NCBI RefSeq assembly: GCF_000425485.1
Contig: NZ_AUDN01000026.1
Span: 1 to 64,000 of the forward strand
Direction of reading: 5' to 3'
From: Flavobacterium tegetincola DSM 22377
Lineage (GTDB): Bacteria; Bacteroidota; Bacteroidia; Flavobacteriales; Flavobacteriaceae
DNA: 64,000 nucleotides
Position numbers and translations under genes: made by a program. The notes under the pieces are model-generated. The model saw nothing but the letters and a program-made list of their open reading frames with translations, did no database searches and had not been told where the DNA came from. Of the stretch, positions 46,321 to 55,329 are shown piece by piece. Position 1 is the stretch's first letter. Every line of letters starts with the position of its first letter.

Positions 46321-47502
46321 GTGTATAACCTCACTCCAAGCTTACTATTTTCATTTACAGCAAATGGAGTAGTTACTAGGATGAATCAAACAATGCAGTT
46401 GGAACTTGGAATAACTTTTTCCGAAAAAAGTCACCTTCGGATAGACGATTTTTTAACCGTAGGAAGTAGAATATTTTTTCAAACCCATTTTATTCCGCTG
46501 ATAAAAATGCGAGGTTTTGCACAAGAAATTTATTTGAGTTTTAAATCTGCCAATGGATCACACATACCTGTATTATTGAATGTCAAAAGGCAAAATAATA
46601 TGCATTTAGAAGAAATGCATTGTGGTGGTATGATTATTTCCAATAGAAATCGTTTTGAGAAAGAACTTTTACTCGCTAAAAATGCGGCGGAAGAAGCAGT
46701 TTCCAAAAATGTACAGCTTTTAAAAATTCGTTCTGAACTGGAACTCCATCAAAGGGAATTAGAAATGCAACTTGGAAAACTATCGGCTTTGCATAGGCAA
46801 CATCAAAAAATTCTTAAAGTTATAGCACATGATTTACAAGAGCCACTTCGCAAATCTGTTTTTTTTGCAGATTTAATTAAAAGTCAGAATCCGGAATTAC
46901 CAGACAACGTAAATGATAAACTGGATCGCATCATTCTTTTCAATAAACACATGCGTCAGATGGTGATCAGCTTGCAACGCATTGAAGAGCTAGAAAATAA
47001 AACACCCAATTTTCAAGATGTCGATTTAGAGTCGTTAATTGAAAAAGCAGTCACTATTTCGGAGGTTAAAAGGAGCAATAGTGATATTAATATTGAACTT
47101 TCAAGTCAATTTTTTCAAGGAGATGCCGAACTGTTAAAGAATATGTTTGTTGAATTATTTCTGAATTCGGTGCGGTTTATAAATCCTGAAAATGCCATTT
47201 TATTAATTCAAATATCATCTGTCACGGTGCAGCGAAATGTTTATGTGGAGTCGGCAGAGCGCTATTTATATGAAGATTTTATAAAAATAACCTTTTCCGA
47301 TAATGGAATTGGATTCAATACCGATTCTTCTGTGGTTTTCAAAATCTTTCAGCGTGGAGAACAGTTTGATCGAATCAGTCCAGGTTTGGCCTACTGCCGA
47401 AGAATTGTTGAGTTGCATCACGGTTCAATAATTGCAAAATCAATTGGTGGAAAAGGCGCTGGTTTTACACTCTTCATTCCTGTAAAGCAAAAGTTGTTTT
47501 GA
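46321..47502 (+). CDS. PAS-domain histidine kinase paired with RsbQ
   Basis: A protein of about 393 residues. An N-terminal PAS domain (about 1-110, YNLTPSLLFSFTANGVVTRM) is followed by a coiled coil (about 115-155), an H-box VIAHDLQEPLRK (about 169-180, His phosphorylation) and a HATPase domain with N-box FVELFLNSVRF and G1-box FSDNGIGF. The start is uncertain: GTG at 46321 is the only candidate seen near it, and the frame extends to 46273 without an ATG. No response regulator gene is adjacent. It lies 34 bp after the RsbQ-like gene. Confidence 0.88.
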   Translation: MYNLTPSLLFSFTANGVVTRMNQTMQLELGITFSEKSHLRIDDFLTVGSRIFFQTHFIPLIKMRGFAQEIYLSFKSANGSHIPVLLNVKRQNNMHLEEMHCGGMIISNRNRFEKELLLAKNAAEEAVSKNVQLLKIRSELELHQRELEMQLGKLSALHRQHQKILKVIAHDLQEPLRKSVFFADLIKSQNPELPDNVNDKLDRIILFNKHMRQMVISLQRIEELENKTPNFQDVDLESLIEKAVTISEVKRSNSDINIELSSQFFQGDAELLKNMFVELFLNSVRFINPENAILLIQISSVTVQRNVYVESAERYLYEDFIKITFSDNGIGFNTDSSVVFKIFQRGEQFDRISPGLAYCRRIVELHHGSIIAKSIGGKGAGFTLFIPVKQKLF

Positions 47503-47584
47503 TAAAAGGATGGTCGATTGGCTAATTTGTGAAATCCTTTAGGATTTTTTTTTAAAAAATAAAGGGCAAAATTGCTGCAACAAA

Positions 47585-48697
47585 TTATGCAAAAGAACAA
47601 TCGCCGTCGCCAAAATGCATTCGTACGTCGTTAAAATCCGTTGTATTAAAGGCTTTTGAAATGATCGAATGTTTGATTTTTTTGGTTTTGTACAAGAAAA
47701 CGCTTGAAGCTTTTAAGTTTGCGCAAATGGCTTCGTCGTAGCAAATGATTTCTCGCGTGTTTTGGGCAATAGCCTGTAATTTAATGATATTTGCAATATC
47801 AATTACAGAATTTGAAGGATCATAATACGTAAAAAGGACTTTTAAAACATAATTTCGCTTTTGCAATACGACAAATCCAATGCAACTGTCTTCCTTTAAT
47901 ATCTTTAGGAAAGAAATTTCAAACGATTTGTCGTACATCGAAAATTCGTATTTGTCTTTTTGTGTGAAATTTAATAATGGTGCCGATTGAACCCAGTTGT
48001 ACGTTTTTAACCATTCAAAAAAAGCAAAACCTTTGTGAGAAAGATCATTTTTATTGAAGCGATTGATTAATTTTAAAGTCTCTTGATCAGGTATTTGCAA
48101 ATAATCTACCGAAATCCCTTGCAATTTATTTGCGATTGATTTCTTTTGAATGACTAATTTTAAGTTGACAAAAAAGTTAATAAAATGATCTGAAATTTTA
48201 AATATGGACTCAAATTTTTTCAAATTCGGATAAATTGTTGGAATAACAAAAGTCAAATTACTTCGTAAAACGGCTTTAATACCCACGTTTTCTTTTAAAG
48301 TGGTAAAGTAGCCGGATTTGTCGTACACTCTTTTTGCACTTGGCGTAAACTGCGAAATTCCTATTTTTCCATTTAATTCCGCATACATGCCATTCAAAAT
48401 TTCACGACCGATTCCGCTACCTTTGGTTTTGGGATGAACCCACCAAGTGGATAGCCAACCGATTTTATTCTGAATGCTGTCAATAGTTATTGTATCTGTA
48501 AAAACGCCCATGTAGCCCACTAATTCTGCATTCAAATACGAAAGTAGCAGGACAATATCATCGTCTTTTAAGTTTGGATTTTTAAAATGTGCATAAAGTC
48601 GGTGCTTGCTAATGGACAAAAAAGAGTGCTTCCAGAACATTTCATCTGCAAGCAAATCAAGTATGTCTTTTTTTAATATTTTCTTTAATTCAATCAC
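47585..48697 (-). CDS. GNAT-fold acetyltransferase, two-domain, 370 residues
   Basis: The N-terminal part (about 1-150) has the GNAT fold with the acetyl-CoA loop VHPKTKGSGIGREIL (about 88-102) and YDKSGYF. The rest (about 165-370) looks like a second, diverged acyltransferase-like domain (SCIGFVVLQ segment near residue 280). The ATG overlaps the stop of the polysaccharide deacetylase gene (ATGA), so the pair is translated together. It may modify a surface glycan or its precursor; substrate unknown. The protein is longer than a plain GNAT. Confidence 0.82.
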   Translation of the reverse strand: MIELKKILKKDILDLLADEMFWKHSFLSISKHRLYAHFKNPNLKDDDIVLLLSYLNAELVGYMGVFTDTITIDSIQNKIGWLSTWWVHPKTKGSGIGREILNGMYAELNGKIGISQFTPSAKRVYDKSGYFTTLKENVGIKAVLRSNLTFVIPTIYPNLKKFESIFKISDHFINFFVNLKLVIQKKSIANKLQGISVDYLQIPDQETLKLINRFNKNDLSHKGFAFFEWLKTYNWVQSAPLLNFTQKDKYEFSMYDKSFEISFLKILKEDSCIGFVVLQKRNYVLKVLFTYYDPSNSVIDIANIIKLQAIAQNTREIICYDEAICANLKASSVFLYKTKKIKHSIISKAFNTTDFNDVRMHFGDGDCSFA

Positions 48698-49689
48698 GTT
48701 CTTTTGATATTATAGGTTCCAATCAGTTTGTTAAACGACTTGTAAAGGTTTTCGGTTACAATTTGTCTTTCAGTGTCTTTATGTGGATTTTCCAATGAAA
48801 AACGTTGAATGATCCGCTGGTCTATATCTTTTTTTAATCCAGAATTTCCAAATACCTTCAGATCTTTATCGAATTCAAAAAGTTCTTGCAGCAGTTTTTT
48901 AGAAATTAATTTATCTGAAAAGGGAAATGCAAAAAACGAATATTTTATCCCGAAATTTTGCTTCAGCCATTGGATCGAATCAATAATTTCTTTCTTTTGT
49001 TCCTCATGCGAAAGTTGGTGCAGCGGTGGATGATCCATAGTATGTCCGCCAAAATAAAATCCAGCATCCATCATTTCTTGAATTTGACTTTTGGAAATAT
49101 AAGGCTTTTCAGTTTGCAAATACATTTCGATATCCAAGTTCAGGTAGTCCAAAACTTCGTTGACTTTTTCACGATCTGCATATTTGATGCTGATGATTTT
49201 CTTTTTGAAATCCGCGGTCGAATCAAAAGTAAAGTTTAAAATGCTGCTAATTTGCCTTAAAGTTTCGATCGGAAAATGGTTCTTCTTCAAATGCGTAATG
49301 ATGATACTGATGTAATGTTTGTACAAACCCACGGTGTTGTCCACAAAATTTGGATTTATAAAAAACACAGCACTGATGTTTTTTTGTTTTAAAATCGGAA
49401 AGATAACACTGTAAATTTCTTCCAATCCATCATCAAAAGTAAGTAAAAAGGTATTGATTGATTTCTGATTTTCAATTAAATCTTTGGGATGCATGGCTTT
49501 ATAATTGCCCACTAAAATTTCTAAATCATGGGAAAATTGCTGTGTGTTTTTAAATTCATATAAATGTTCAATATGTGCAACAGATTTGTCTTTTACCAAA
49601 TGATAATAAGGGAAAATGCTTTGGTTTTTAAAAGCACTTAGAAAACTTTTACTCGCAGATTTGTATAAAATATTTTTTACTATTCCCAT
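48694..49689 (-). CDS. Polysaccharide deacetylase (NodB-type)
   Basis: A 331-residue protein with the NodB domain motifs TFDDGLEE (about 107-114, catalytic Asp) and GGHTMDHPPL (about 213-222, metal-binding His pair HxxxH). These enzymes remove acetyl groups from N-acetyl sugars with a metal ion. No signal peptide is evident, which suggests that it acts on a lipid-linked or cytoplasmic precursor. It overlaps the following GNAT gene by 4 bp; this pairs a deacetylase with an acyltransferase. Sugar unknown. Confidence 0.9.
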   Translation of the reverse strand: MGIVKNILYKSASKSFLSAFKNQSIFPYYHLVKDKSVAHIEHLYEFKNTQQFSHDLEILVGNYKAMHPKDLIENQKSINTFLLTFDDGLEEIYSVIFPILKQKNISAVFFINPNFVDNTVGLYKHYISIIITHLKKNHFPIETLRQISSILNFTFDSTADFKKKIISIKYADREKVNEVLDYLNLDIEMYLQTEKPYISKSQIQEMMDAGFYFGGHTMDHPPLHQLSHEEQKKEIIDSIQWLKQNFGIKYSFFAFPFSDKLISKKLLQELFEFDKDLKVFGNSGLKKDIDQRIIQRFSLENPHKDTERQIVTENLYKSFNKLIGTYNIKRT

Positions 49690-49885
49690 AAATTATCTTT
49701 TCAATGAAAAGTGTGATTTAATTATTTGTTCATATAAATAACGGTAATAACGATAATACGAGACTTGTACTTTGTACCAAATAGTTTGTAAAAATAGTTT
49801 TTTAAATTTAGTTAGACATTCTCAAATTTCACTTTGCCACAAGCATCATAATAGAATTATTGTGGCAACTATCTTTCAAATCTAA

Positions 49886-51046
49886 TTATCCTCGAAACAG
49901 AAAGAAATCATCTTTCATATCCTCGATCAATCCGTCTTCATAAGTTACTATATAATCAATTGCCTTTGACGTAAACGTTTCACCTTTTTTAGTTAGGGAA
50001 ACTATATTGTTATCAATGCGAATCATATTGTTTTTTAAGGCTAAATTAAGTACCGTTTTACTGCGTACTTTTTGCCAATTGATATGCTCATTTAAATGAT
50101 TGACATGGCGTTCATTTTCTTCACTGTGATTTTTGAGATGCAATAAAAAGGTGATGAGGTAGACTTCAATACGTTGTTGTTTTTCCCGATACAACACCGC
50201 AATTAACCCTTTGCTTGGCGCGAATAAATACACTGCAAGAAATACAATTCCCAACATAGTGGTCATACTTCCCGCGATAGATGCGTCTAAAAAATGCGCA
50301 ATCCAATAGCCTGAAATGGCGCTAAAAACGCCAAATGTTGCGGCAAGAGCAATCATTTTCTTTAAATCAGTAGTCAAAAGATAAGCAGAAGCGGCAGGAG
50401 CAATCATCAAGGCCACTACCAAAATAGCACCAACAGCATCAAACGCGCCAACAGTAGTTACAGAAGCAACGCTCATCAAACCGTAATGCAAAATGATTGG
50501 TGAAAAACCTAAAGAAGTAGCAAGTCCTGCGTCAAAAGTGCTCAATTTTAATTCTTTAAAGAAGGCAAGTAGCAGTAAAATAGTTACAAATAATATGACG
50601 CCAATGACCAAAAGGGCTTTCGGACCCAAATCCATTCCATCGTAATAAATGCGGTCAAACGGTGTAAAAGCCAATTCTCCCAACAGCACGGCGTCAATAT
50701 CAAGATGAACATCGTTAGCAAATTTTGCAATTAATATTACTCCAATGCTAAAAAGTGCGGGAAAAACCAATCCGATCGCTGTATCTTCTTTTACTAATTT
50801 TGTCTGCTGGATTTTCTCTACCAGCACAACAGTTAGAACTCCAGTTGCCGCAGCCAATAAGATCAGCCAAGGCGAATTTAAATCTTGCGTCAAGAAAAAT
50901 CCCAAAACAATTCCTGGTAAAATGGAATGACTTATGGCATCGCTGATCATTGCCATTTTTCGCAACACCAGAAAAGTTCCCGGAATCGCACAAGCTATGG
51001 CTACTAAGCTTGCAATGAGTTGTATTTCAAATTGGGCACTAGTCAT
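49886..51046 (-). CDS. Metal ABC transporter permease with C-terminal DtxR-like segment (second permease)
   Basis: A protein of 386 residues starting MTSAQFEIQL (a longer frame runs into the upstream gene). Residues 1-280 are a Zn/Mn-type (ABC-3 family) permease with about eight membrane segments and the IVLGFFLTQD and GAFDAVGAILVVALM segments. Residues about 290-386 (HSEENERHVNHLNEHINWQK..., SLTKKGETFTSKAIDYI) look like a winged-helix plus dimerisation segment of DtxR type fused to the permease. It overlaps the previous permease by 8 bp. It forms the importer with that permease, the ATPase and the binding protein. Confidence 0.9.
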   Translation of the reverse strand: MTSAQFEIQLIASLVAIACAIPGTFLVLRKMAMISDAISHSILPGIVLGFFLTQDLNSPWLILLAAATGVLTVVLVEKIQQTKLVKEDTAIGLVFPALFSIGVILIAKFANDVHLDIDAVLLGELAFTPFDRIYYDGMDLGPKALLVIGVILFVTILLLLAFFKELKLSTFDAGLATSLGFSPIILHYGLMSVASVTTVGAFDAVGAILVVALMIAPAASAYLLTTDLKKMIALAATFGVFSAISGYWIAHFLDASIAGSMTTMLGIVFLAVYLFAPSKGLIAVLYREKQQRIEVYLITFLLHLKNHSEENERHVNHLNEHINWQKVRSKTVLNLALKNNMIRIDNNIVSLTKKGETFTSKAIDYIVTYEDGLIEDMKDDFFLFRG

Positions 51047-52163
51047 TTTTCTGATTTTGATTGTATAAATTTTCAGCTGTTTCAAAGCCCTCTGGTGTCA
51101 AGCTCCACATTTCTCCGTCCAGTTTAACGTAGTTTTTTTCGACTAAATCGCGAAGCCCTTTTTTGCTAAAACCTTGAAAATTATTTAAAATTTTAATGGC
51201 ATGAGGATGTGAATTGTTTTCATGATCCTCAACAATATTGTACATAAAGGCGAGCGTTTTCTGCAGTTCCAGATCGTTTCTATTTTTGATCAACCGAATT
51301 TGTCTAAACAATAAACCACGATTTGGTGAGAAGATGAACGAGAAAAGCACAAAAACAGAAGCAACCAAAACAATCACAGGTCCTGTAGATAAATTGTTTT
51401 GGGTAGCACTAATTGCCGTACCTAAAACACCGGCACTTGCTCCAAAAATAGCTGCGATAAAAACCATGACTCCCAAACTATTCGTCCATTGTCTCGCTGC
51501 AGCGGCTGGAGCCAGAAGCATCGCACTCATAAGTACCACTCCGACGGTTTGTAGTCCCAAAACAATGGCAAGAACAATAAAGCTGGTAATCAAGATGTCT
51601 ATAAATTTGGTATTGAACCCCAAAGTCAATGCATAATCTTTGTCAAAAAGAAGAATTTTAAATTCTTTCCAAAACAATAATAGTACAATCAGGCAAAGTC
51701 CAGTTACAATGGTCATTAACCATACATCACTTTCCACTAAAGTAGCCGCTTGGCCAAAAAGATATTTGTCTAATCCTGCTTGGTTGGCATTTGGCTGTTT
51801 TTGAATAAAAGTCAGCAACAACATTCCAAAACCAAAAAAAACGGATAAAATCAAACCCAATGCGGTATCTGATTTTAAATGGGTTTTAGTGGTAATTCCG
51901 CGTATCCAAAATGTACCTAGCAGTCCGCTAATTAAGGCACCAATTAATAATACGTTGGTATCTTTTGAACCTGTTATTAGAAAAGCCAACGCAATTCCAG
52001 GTAACGCGGCATGAGAAATAGCATCGCCAAGCAGACTTTGCTTTCGTAAAACGGCAAAACTACCCAACATTCCAGTTACCGCTCCAAGAACTGCCGTTCC
52101 TAAAGTAATAGTGCGAAGTGTGTAATCGCTTGAAATTAATTTTATATATTCTAAAACGTCCAT
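51039..52163 (-). CDS. Metal ABC transporter permease with C-terminal DtxR-like segment (first permease)
   Basis: A 374-residue protein. Residues about 1-280 are an ABC-3 permease (GMLGSFAVLRKQSLLGDAISHAALPG near 32-57). Residues about 290-374 (YNIVEDHENNSHPHAIKI, GFSKKGLRDLVEKNYV, SLTPEGFETAENL) resemble a helix-turn-helix of the DtxR/MntR type. It lies between the ATPase gene (3 bp) and the second permease (8 bp overlap). Both permeases carry the same type of fused tail, which may sense metal at the cytoplasmic side. Confidence 0.9.
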   Translation of the reverse strand: MDVLEYIKLISSDYTLRTITLGTAVLGAVTGMLGSFAVLRKQSLLGDAISHAALPGIALAFLITGSKDTNVLLIGALISGLLGTFWIRGITTKTHLKSDTALGLILSVFFGFGMLLLTFIQKQPNANQAGLDKYLFGQAATLVESDVWLMTIVTGLCLIVLLLFWKEFKILLFDKDYALTLGFNTKFIDILITSFIVLAIVLGLQTVGVVLMSAMLLAPAAAARQWTNSLGVMVFIAAIFGASAGVLGTAISATQNNLSTGPVIVLVASVFVLFSFIFSPNRGLLFRQIRLIKNRNDLELQKTLAFMYNIVEDHENNSHPHAIKILNNFQGFSKKGLRDLVEKNYVKLDGEMWSLTPEGFETAENLYNQNQKND

Positions 52164-52166
52164 ATT

Positions 52167-52901
52167 TTATTTTTGAATACTTACTTTATAATTGATTCCG
52201 TACGTTTTAGTCAAATTTTCGTCATTGAAAATATCCTTCACTGGACCAGTGGCAATTTTTTTTACATTTAAAAAAGTCACCCAATCAAAGTACTCAGGAA
52301 CTGTTTGCAAATCATGATGTACCACCACAACCGTTTTTCCTGCTTTGCGTAATTCTTTTAAAATATTGATAATAGCCACTTCCGTTGTAGCATCCACACC
52401 TTGAAAAGGTTCGTCCATGAAGTAAATGGAAGCGTCTTGAACCAAGGCTCTTGCCAAGAAAATACGCTGTTGTTGACCGCCGGAAAGTTGACTAATTTGC
52501 CGACTTTTAAAAGACAACATTCCTACTTTTTCAAGTGCTTCCAAAGCGCGTTTTTTCTCATTCGCTCCAGGACGTTTGATCCATCCCAAACTTCCGTAAG
52601 TACCCATCATTACTACATCTAACGCAGTGGTGGGAAAATCCCAATCTACACTTCCTTTTTGAGGAACATAGGCTACTTTTTTTCGTTGCGAATCATAGGG
52701 TTTACCAAAAATTGTAACACTTCCCGCAATGGGTTTTAGTATTCCGAGAATTGACTTTATCAATGTCGATTTTCCTGCACCATTTGGGCCAACAATTGCC
52801 ATTAAAACGCCTTCGGGAATTTGTAAATCAATATCCCAAAGTACCGGTTTGTAATTGTAAGCTACGGTAAGATCATCTACTTTTACTGCTATTTTTTCCA
52901 T
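52167..52901 (-). CDS. Zinc/manganese ABC transporter ATP-binding protein
   Basis: A 244-residue ATPase with Walker [10 protein letters not shown] (about 38-46), signature LSGGQQQR (about 140-147) and Walker B IYFMDEPF. The family members carry zinc, manganese or iron. The gene overlaps the binding-protein gene by 1 bp and is followed by the two permeases. Function in uptake follows from the operon. Confidence 0.95.
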   Translation of the reverse strand: MEKIAVKVDDLTVAYNYKPVLWDIDLQIPEGVLMAIVGPNGAGKSTLIKSILGILKPIAGSVTIFGKPYDSQRKKVAYVPQKGSVDWDFPTTALDVVMMGTYGSLGWIKRPGANEKKRALEALEKVGMLSFKSRQISQLSGGQQQRIFLARALVQDASIYFMDEPFQGVDATTEVAIINILKELRKAGKTVVVVHHDLQTVPEYFDWVTFLNVKKIATGPVKDIFNDENLTKTYGINYKVSIQK

Positions 52902-53812
52902 TATTTTAAAGCTGCTACAATGGTGTGGACATTGAATTTTAACATTCCGATATAAGTTCCTTCGGGTTTCCCTGGATCTCCAAGCGCGTCTGAAAATAAA
53001 GTACCGCCAATGACTACGTTGTGATTTTTTGAATTCACAGCTGCTTGTAACGCTTCAATGGTACGTCTTGGAACAGAACTTTCAATAAAAACCGCTTTCA
53101 CTTTGTGCTCTATAATATAGGAAGCAGTTTTTTGAACATCTTGAACTCCTGCTTCAGTTGCGGTTGACAAACCTTGTAATCCAACTACGTCAAATTCAAA
53201 TGCTTTTCCAAAATAGTTAAATGCATCGTGAGCGGTAACTAGTCTTCTTTTATCAACTGGAAGCGTAGCAATTTCGGCATCTAATTCAACTTTTAATTGT
53301 TCCAATTCCTTCACATATTTTTTGGCATTAGCCATAAAATAAGCTTTATGTTCCGGTTGGGCTTCTGAAAGTTTGTTGGCAAAGTAAACGGTAATTTGTT
53401 TCCAGTATTCTACGTTGAACCAAATGTGAGGATCGTAATTAGATGCAAAAAGTGCAGAACTAATCAATTCTTTTTTATCTAAAGCGTCTGCAATGGCAAC
53501 AGTATTAATCTGCTGTCGTTCCATATTTTCAAAAACTTCTACTAATTTTCCTTCTAAGTGCAATCCATTATAAACAATCATGTCTGCATTGGAAAGCTTC
53601 GAGACGTCACCTTCACTCGCTTTATACAAGTGCGGATCCACTCCAGCACCCATTAAACCTTGCACATCTACTTTATCTCCACCAATATGCTGTACTAAAT
53701 CAGTTATCATTGACGTAGTAGTTACAATCCTGAACTTCCCGTTTTTAGGTTTGGTGTCATTACAACTGAAAAGTACGCCACAAATTAATATTACAAAACC
53801 TATTTTTTTCAT
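52901..53812 (-). CDS. Zinc/manganese-binding lipoprotein (TroA-like)
   Basis: A 303-residue cluster A-I solute-binding protein, anchored as a lipoprotein (VLFSC, Cys17). Candidate metal ligands are His61 (DPHLYK), His129 (DPHIWF), His195 ([10 protein letters not shown]) and Asp275 (FSDALG), a His3-Asp set like that of TroA. There is no long His-rich loop as found in ZnuA. Both Mn(II) and Zn(II) are possible. It is the first gene of the operon; the intergenic region upstream of 53812 should hold its promoter. Confidence 0.94.
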   Translation of the reverse strand: MKKIGFVILICGVLFSCNDTKPKNGKFRIVTTTSMITDLVQHIGGDKVDVQGLMGAGVDPHLYKASEGDVSKLSNADMIVYNGLHLEGKLVEVFENMERQQINTVAIADALDKKELISSALFASNYDPHIWFNVEYWKQITVYFANKLSEAQPEHKAYFMANAKKYVKELEQLKVELDAEIATLPVDKRRLVTAHDAFNYFGKAFEFDVVGLQGLSTATEAGVQDVQKTASYIIEHKVKAVFIESSVPRRTIEALQAAVNSKNHNVVIGGTLFSDALGDPGKPEGTYIGMLKFNVHTIVAALK

Positions 53813-54261
53813 TTGTCTAAATATATTTTACGAAGTTACTAAAATTAATTTCCACTGATAAGATTTTAAGATTTTATATAGTGAATTTTTGATACACTCT
53901 AGCAATACGATTACTTTCTACTCAAATTGTATCTATATAATTGAAGTATTCGGAGTTTAAATTTTTGCTTGTGCAAAATATAAAGGATCAATTGAATTTA
54001 AAAGGGGTGCTGAATTTTGATGTACTATTTTTAAATTTGGGATAAGAAGCCTCACTTTAGGTAGGGAAGTAGACGCTGGTATAATAAACGGATAGATTAC
54101 GAGCTCTATTTCGCTATGGCAAAAAATAGCTGTACTACGTTTGTTTATAAAAAATTTGCAATATTAATTTAAATTATTGATTTATATGTGATTAAGTTTT
54201 TTTATTAGGTAGACAAAAGTTAAAATCGTACTAAAAGCAATCAATTAAGGAAGAATTGTTC
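53813..54261. other. Intergenic region between the metal importer and the his operon
   Basis: About 450 bp, divergent promoters at the two ends. I see no gene. Near 54055-54130 the base composition is more mixed than around it, with no repeat that I can name. Confidence 0.5.
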
Positions 54262-54269
54262 TACTTTTG
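54262..54269 (+). promoter_or_regulatory. his operon -7 box (TACTTTTG)
   Basis: TACTTTTG fits TAnnTTTG and lies 22 bp before the leader ORF. No good TTG stands 19 bp upstream, so the -33 element is weak or missing. This would give a short 5' leader in front of the leader ORF. Confidence 0.55.
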
Positions 54270-54291
54270 ACCCGTAATAAAAAACACAATT

Positions 54292-54342
54292 ATGTCAAAT
54301 CAAGTACATCATCATTTTCATTCTGGCTCTCAAGCGAGGTGA
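54292..54342 (+). CDS. his operon leader peptide (16 residues, HHHFH)
   Basis: A 16-codon ORF, MSNQVHHHFHSGSQAR-stop. It has four His codons within five positions (54307-54321). It ends 28 bp before the attenuator terminator and about 110 bp before hisG. A ribosome starved for His-tRNA would stall on these codons. This is the arrangement of amino-acid attenuators and identifies it as a leader peptide. It is too short to appear in normal gene finding. Confidence 0.92.
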   Translation: MSNQVHHHFHSGSQAR

Positions 54343-54406
54343 TTTTGATATGTAGTACACTATAATTTCTAATCCCGTTTGAGTAAATCAAACGGGATTT
54401 TTTTTT
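54329..54406 (+). promoter_or_regulatory. his attenuator: antiterminator and terminator strands
   Basis: Terminator: 371-382 of the 54-kb segment (54371-54382, AATCCCGTTTGA) pairs perfectly with 54388-54399 over 12 bp, loop GTAAA, then a T-run to 54406. Alternative: 54329-54344 (CTCAAGCGAGGTGATT) can pair with 54371-54383 in 13 bp with one A bulge (54337) and one TG bulge (54340-54341), so the two structures exclude each other. The antiterminator strand overlaps the last four leader codons and stop. A ribosome at the stop would cover it and let the terminator form; a ribosome stalled on the His codons would leave it free. Confidence 0.88.
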
Positions 54407-54453
54407 ATAATCTTTCTCTTCCGATTTACTCCAACAAATATTTAAAAACAAAA

Positions 54454-55311
54454 ATGAGTAAATTAAAAATTGCAATCCAAAAAAGTGGTCGTTTAAGCGA
54501 AAATTCTCTGAATCTTTTAAAAGAGTGTGGTATTAAATTCCCCAACGGTGGCGGAAAATTAATCACAGAATCAACTAACTTTCCAATAGAAATTCTTTTT
54601 CTTCGTGACGATGACATTCCGCAGTATGTGGAACAAAAAGTAGCTGACATTGGAATTATCGGCGAAAATGTTTTTGTGGAGAGTGCCAAACAAATTGATG
54701 TTATTGAAAAACTAGGATTTTCTTCATGCCGTTTAAGTTTGGCCGTGCCAAAAGAAACTGAATATTCTGACTTGAGTTATTTCAATGGCAAAAAAGTAGC
54801 AACTTCATATCCCGTTATTTTAGAGAATTATTTTCAACAAAACAACATTTCCTCCATTATCGAATTCATTTCGGGAAGTGTTGAAATTGCCCCAGGAATC
54901 GGACTTGCCGATGGAATTTGCGACATCGTAAGTAGTGGTAGCACGTTGCGTTCCAATGGTTTGAAAGAAGTGGAAAATGTAATGAACAGTCAGGCTGTTT
55001 TAGTTGCTTCGGAAGATTTGGACGCCGACAAAAATGAAATTCTACAGAAATTATTGTTCCGCATCCGTTCGGTTCAAAAAGCGAAAGAAAACAAATATAT
55101 TTTGCTGAACGCTCCAAATGATAAGTTGGATGAAATCATCAAAATTCTACCAGGAATGAACAGTCCAACGATTTTGCCTTTGGCTGTAGAAGGATGGAGT
55201 AGTTTGCATTCAGTTATCGGCGAAGATCAATTTTGGGACGTTATTTACGAACTGAAAAATGCTGGTGCAGAAGGAATTTTAGTTGTACCAATTGAAAAAA
55301 TGATTGTCTAA
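54454..55311 (+). CDS. hisG: ATP phosphoribosyltransferase (long form)
   Basis: A protein of 285 residues starting MSKLKIAIQKSGRL (the frame extends 25 codons upstream through the terminator, which rules out that start). It joins ATP and PRPP in the first step of histidine synthesis. LNLLKECGIKF, ADIGIIGENV, and the phosphate loop ISGSVEIAPGIGLADGICDIVSSGSTL (about 150-177) mark the long form, with a C-terminal ACT-like regulatory domain (about 212-285) for feedback by histidine. First gene of the operon; its expression is controlled by the attenuator. Confidence 0.97.
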   Translation: MSKLKIAIQKSGRLSENSLNLLKECGIKFPNGGGKLITESTNFPIEILFLRDDDIPQYVEQKVADIGIIGENVFVESAKQIDVIEKLGFSSCRLSLAVPKETEYSDLSYFNGKKVATSYPVILENYFQQNNISSIIEFISGSVEIAPGIGLADGICDIVSSGSTLRSNGLKEVENVMNSQAVLVASEDLDADKNEILQKLLFRIRSVQKAKENKYILLNAPNDKLDEIIKILPGMNSPTILPLAVEGWSSLHSVIGEDQFWDVIYELKNAGAEGILVVPIEKMIV

Positions 55312-55329
55312 TTTACAGTAAATCGATAT

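Noticed and set aside
54379..54453. hisG start 25 codons further upstream
   Set aside because: That frame would begin within the attenuator terminator. The N-terminus MSKLKIAIQKSGRL is the one expected of the family.
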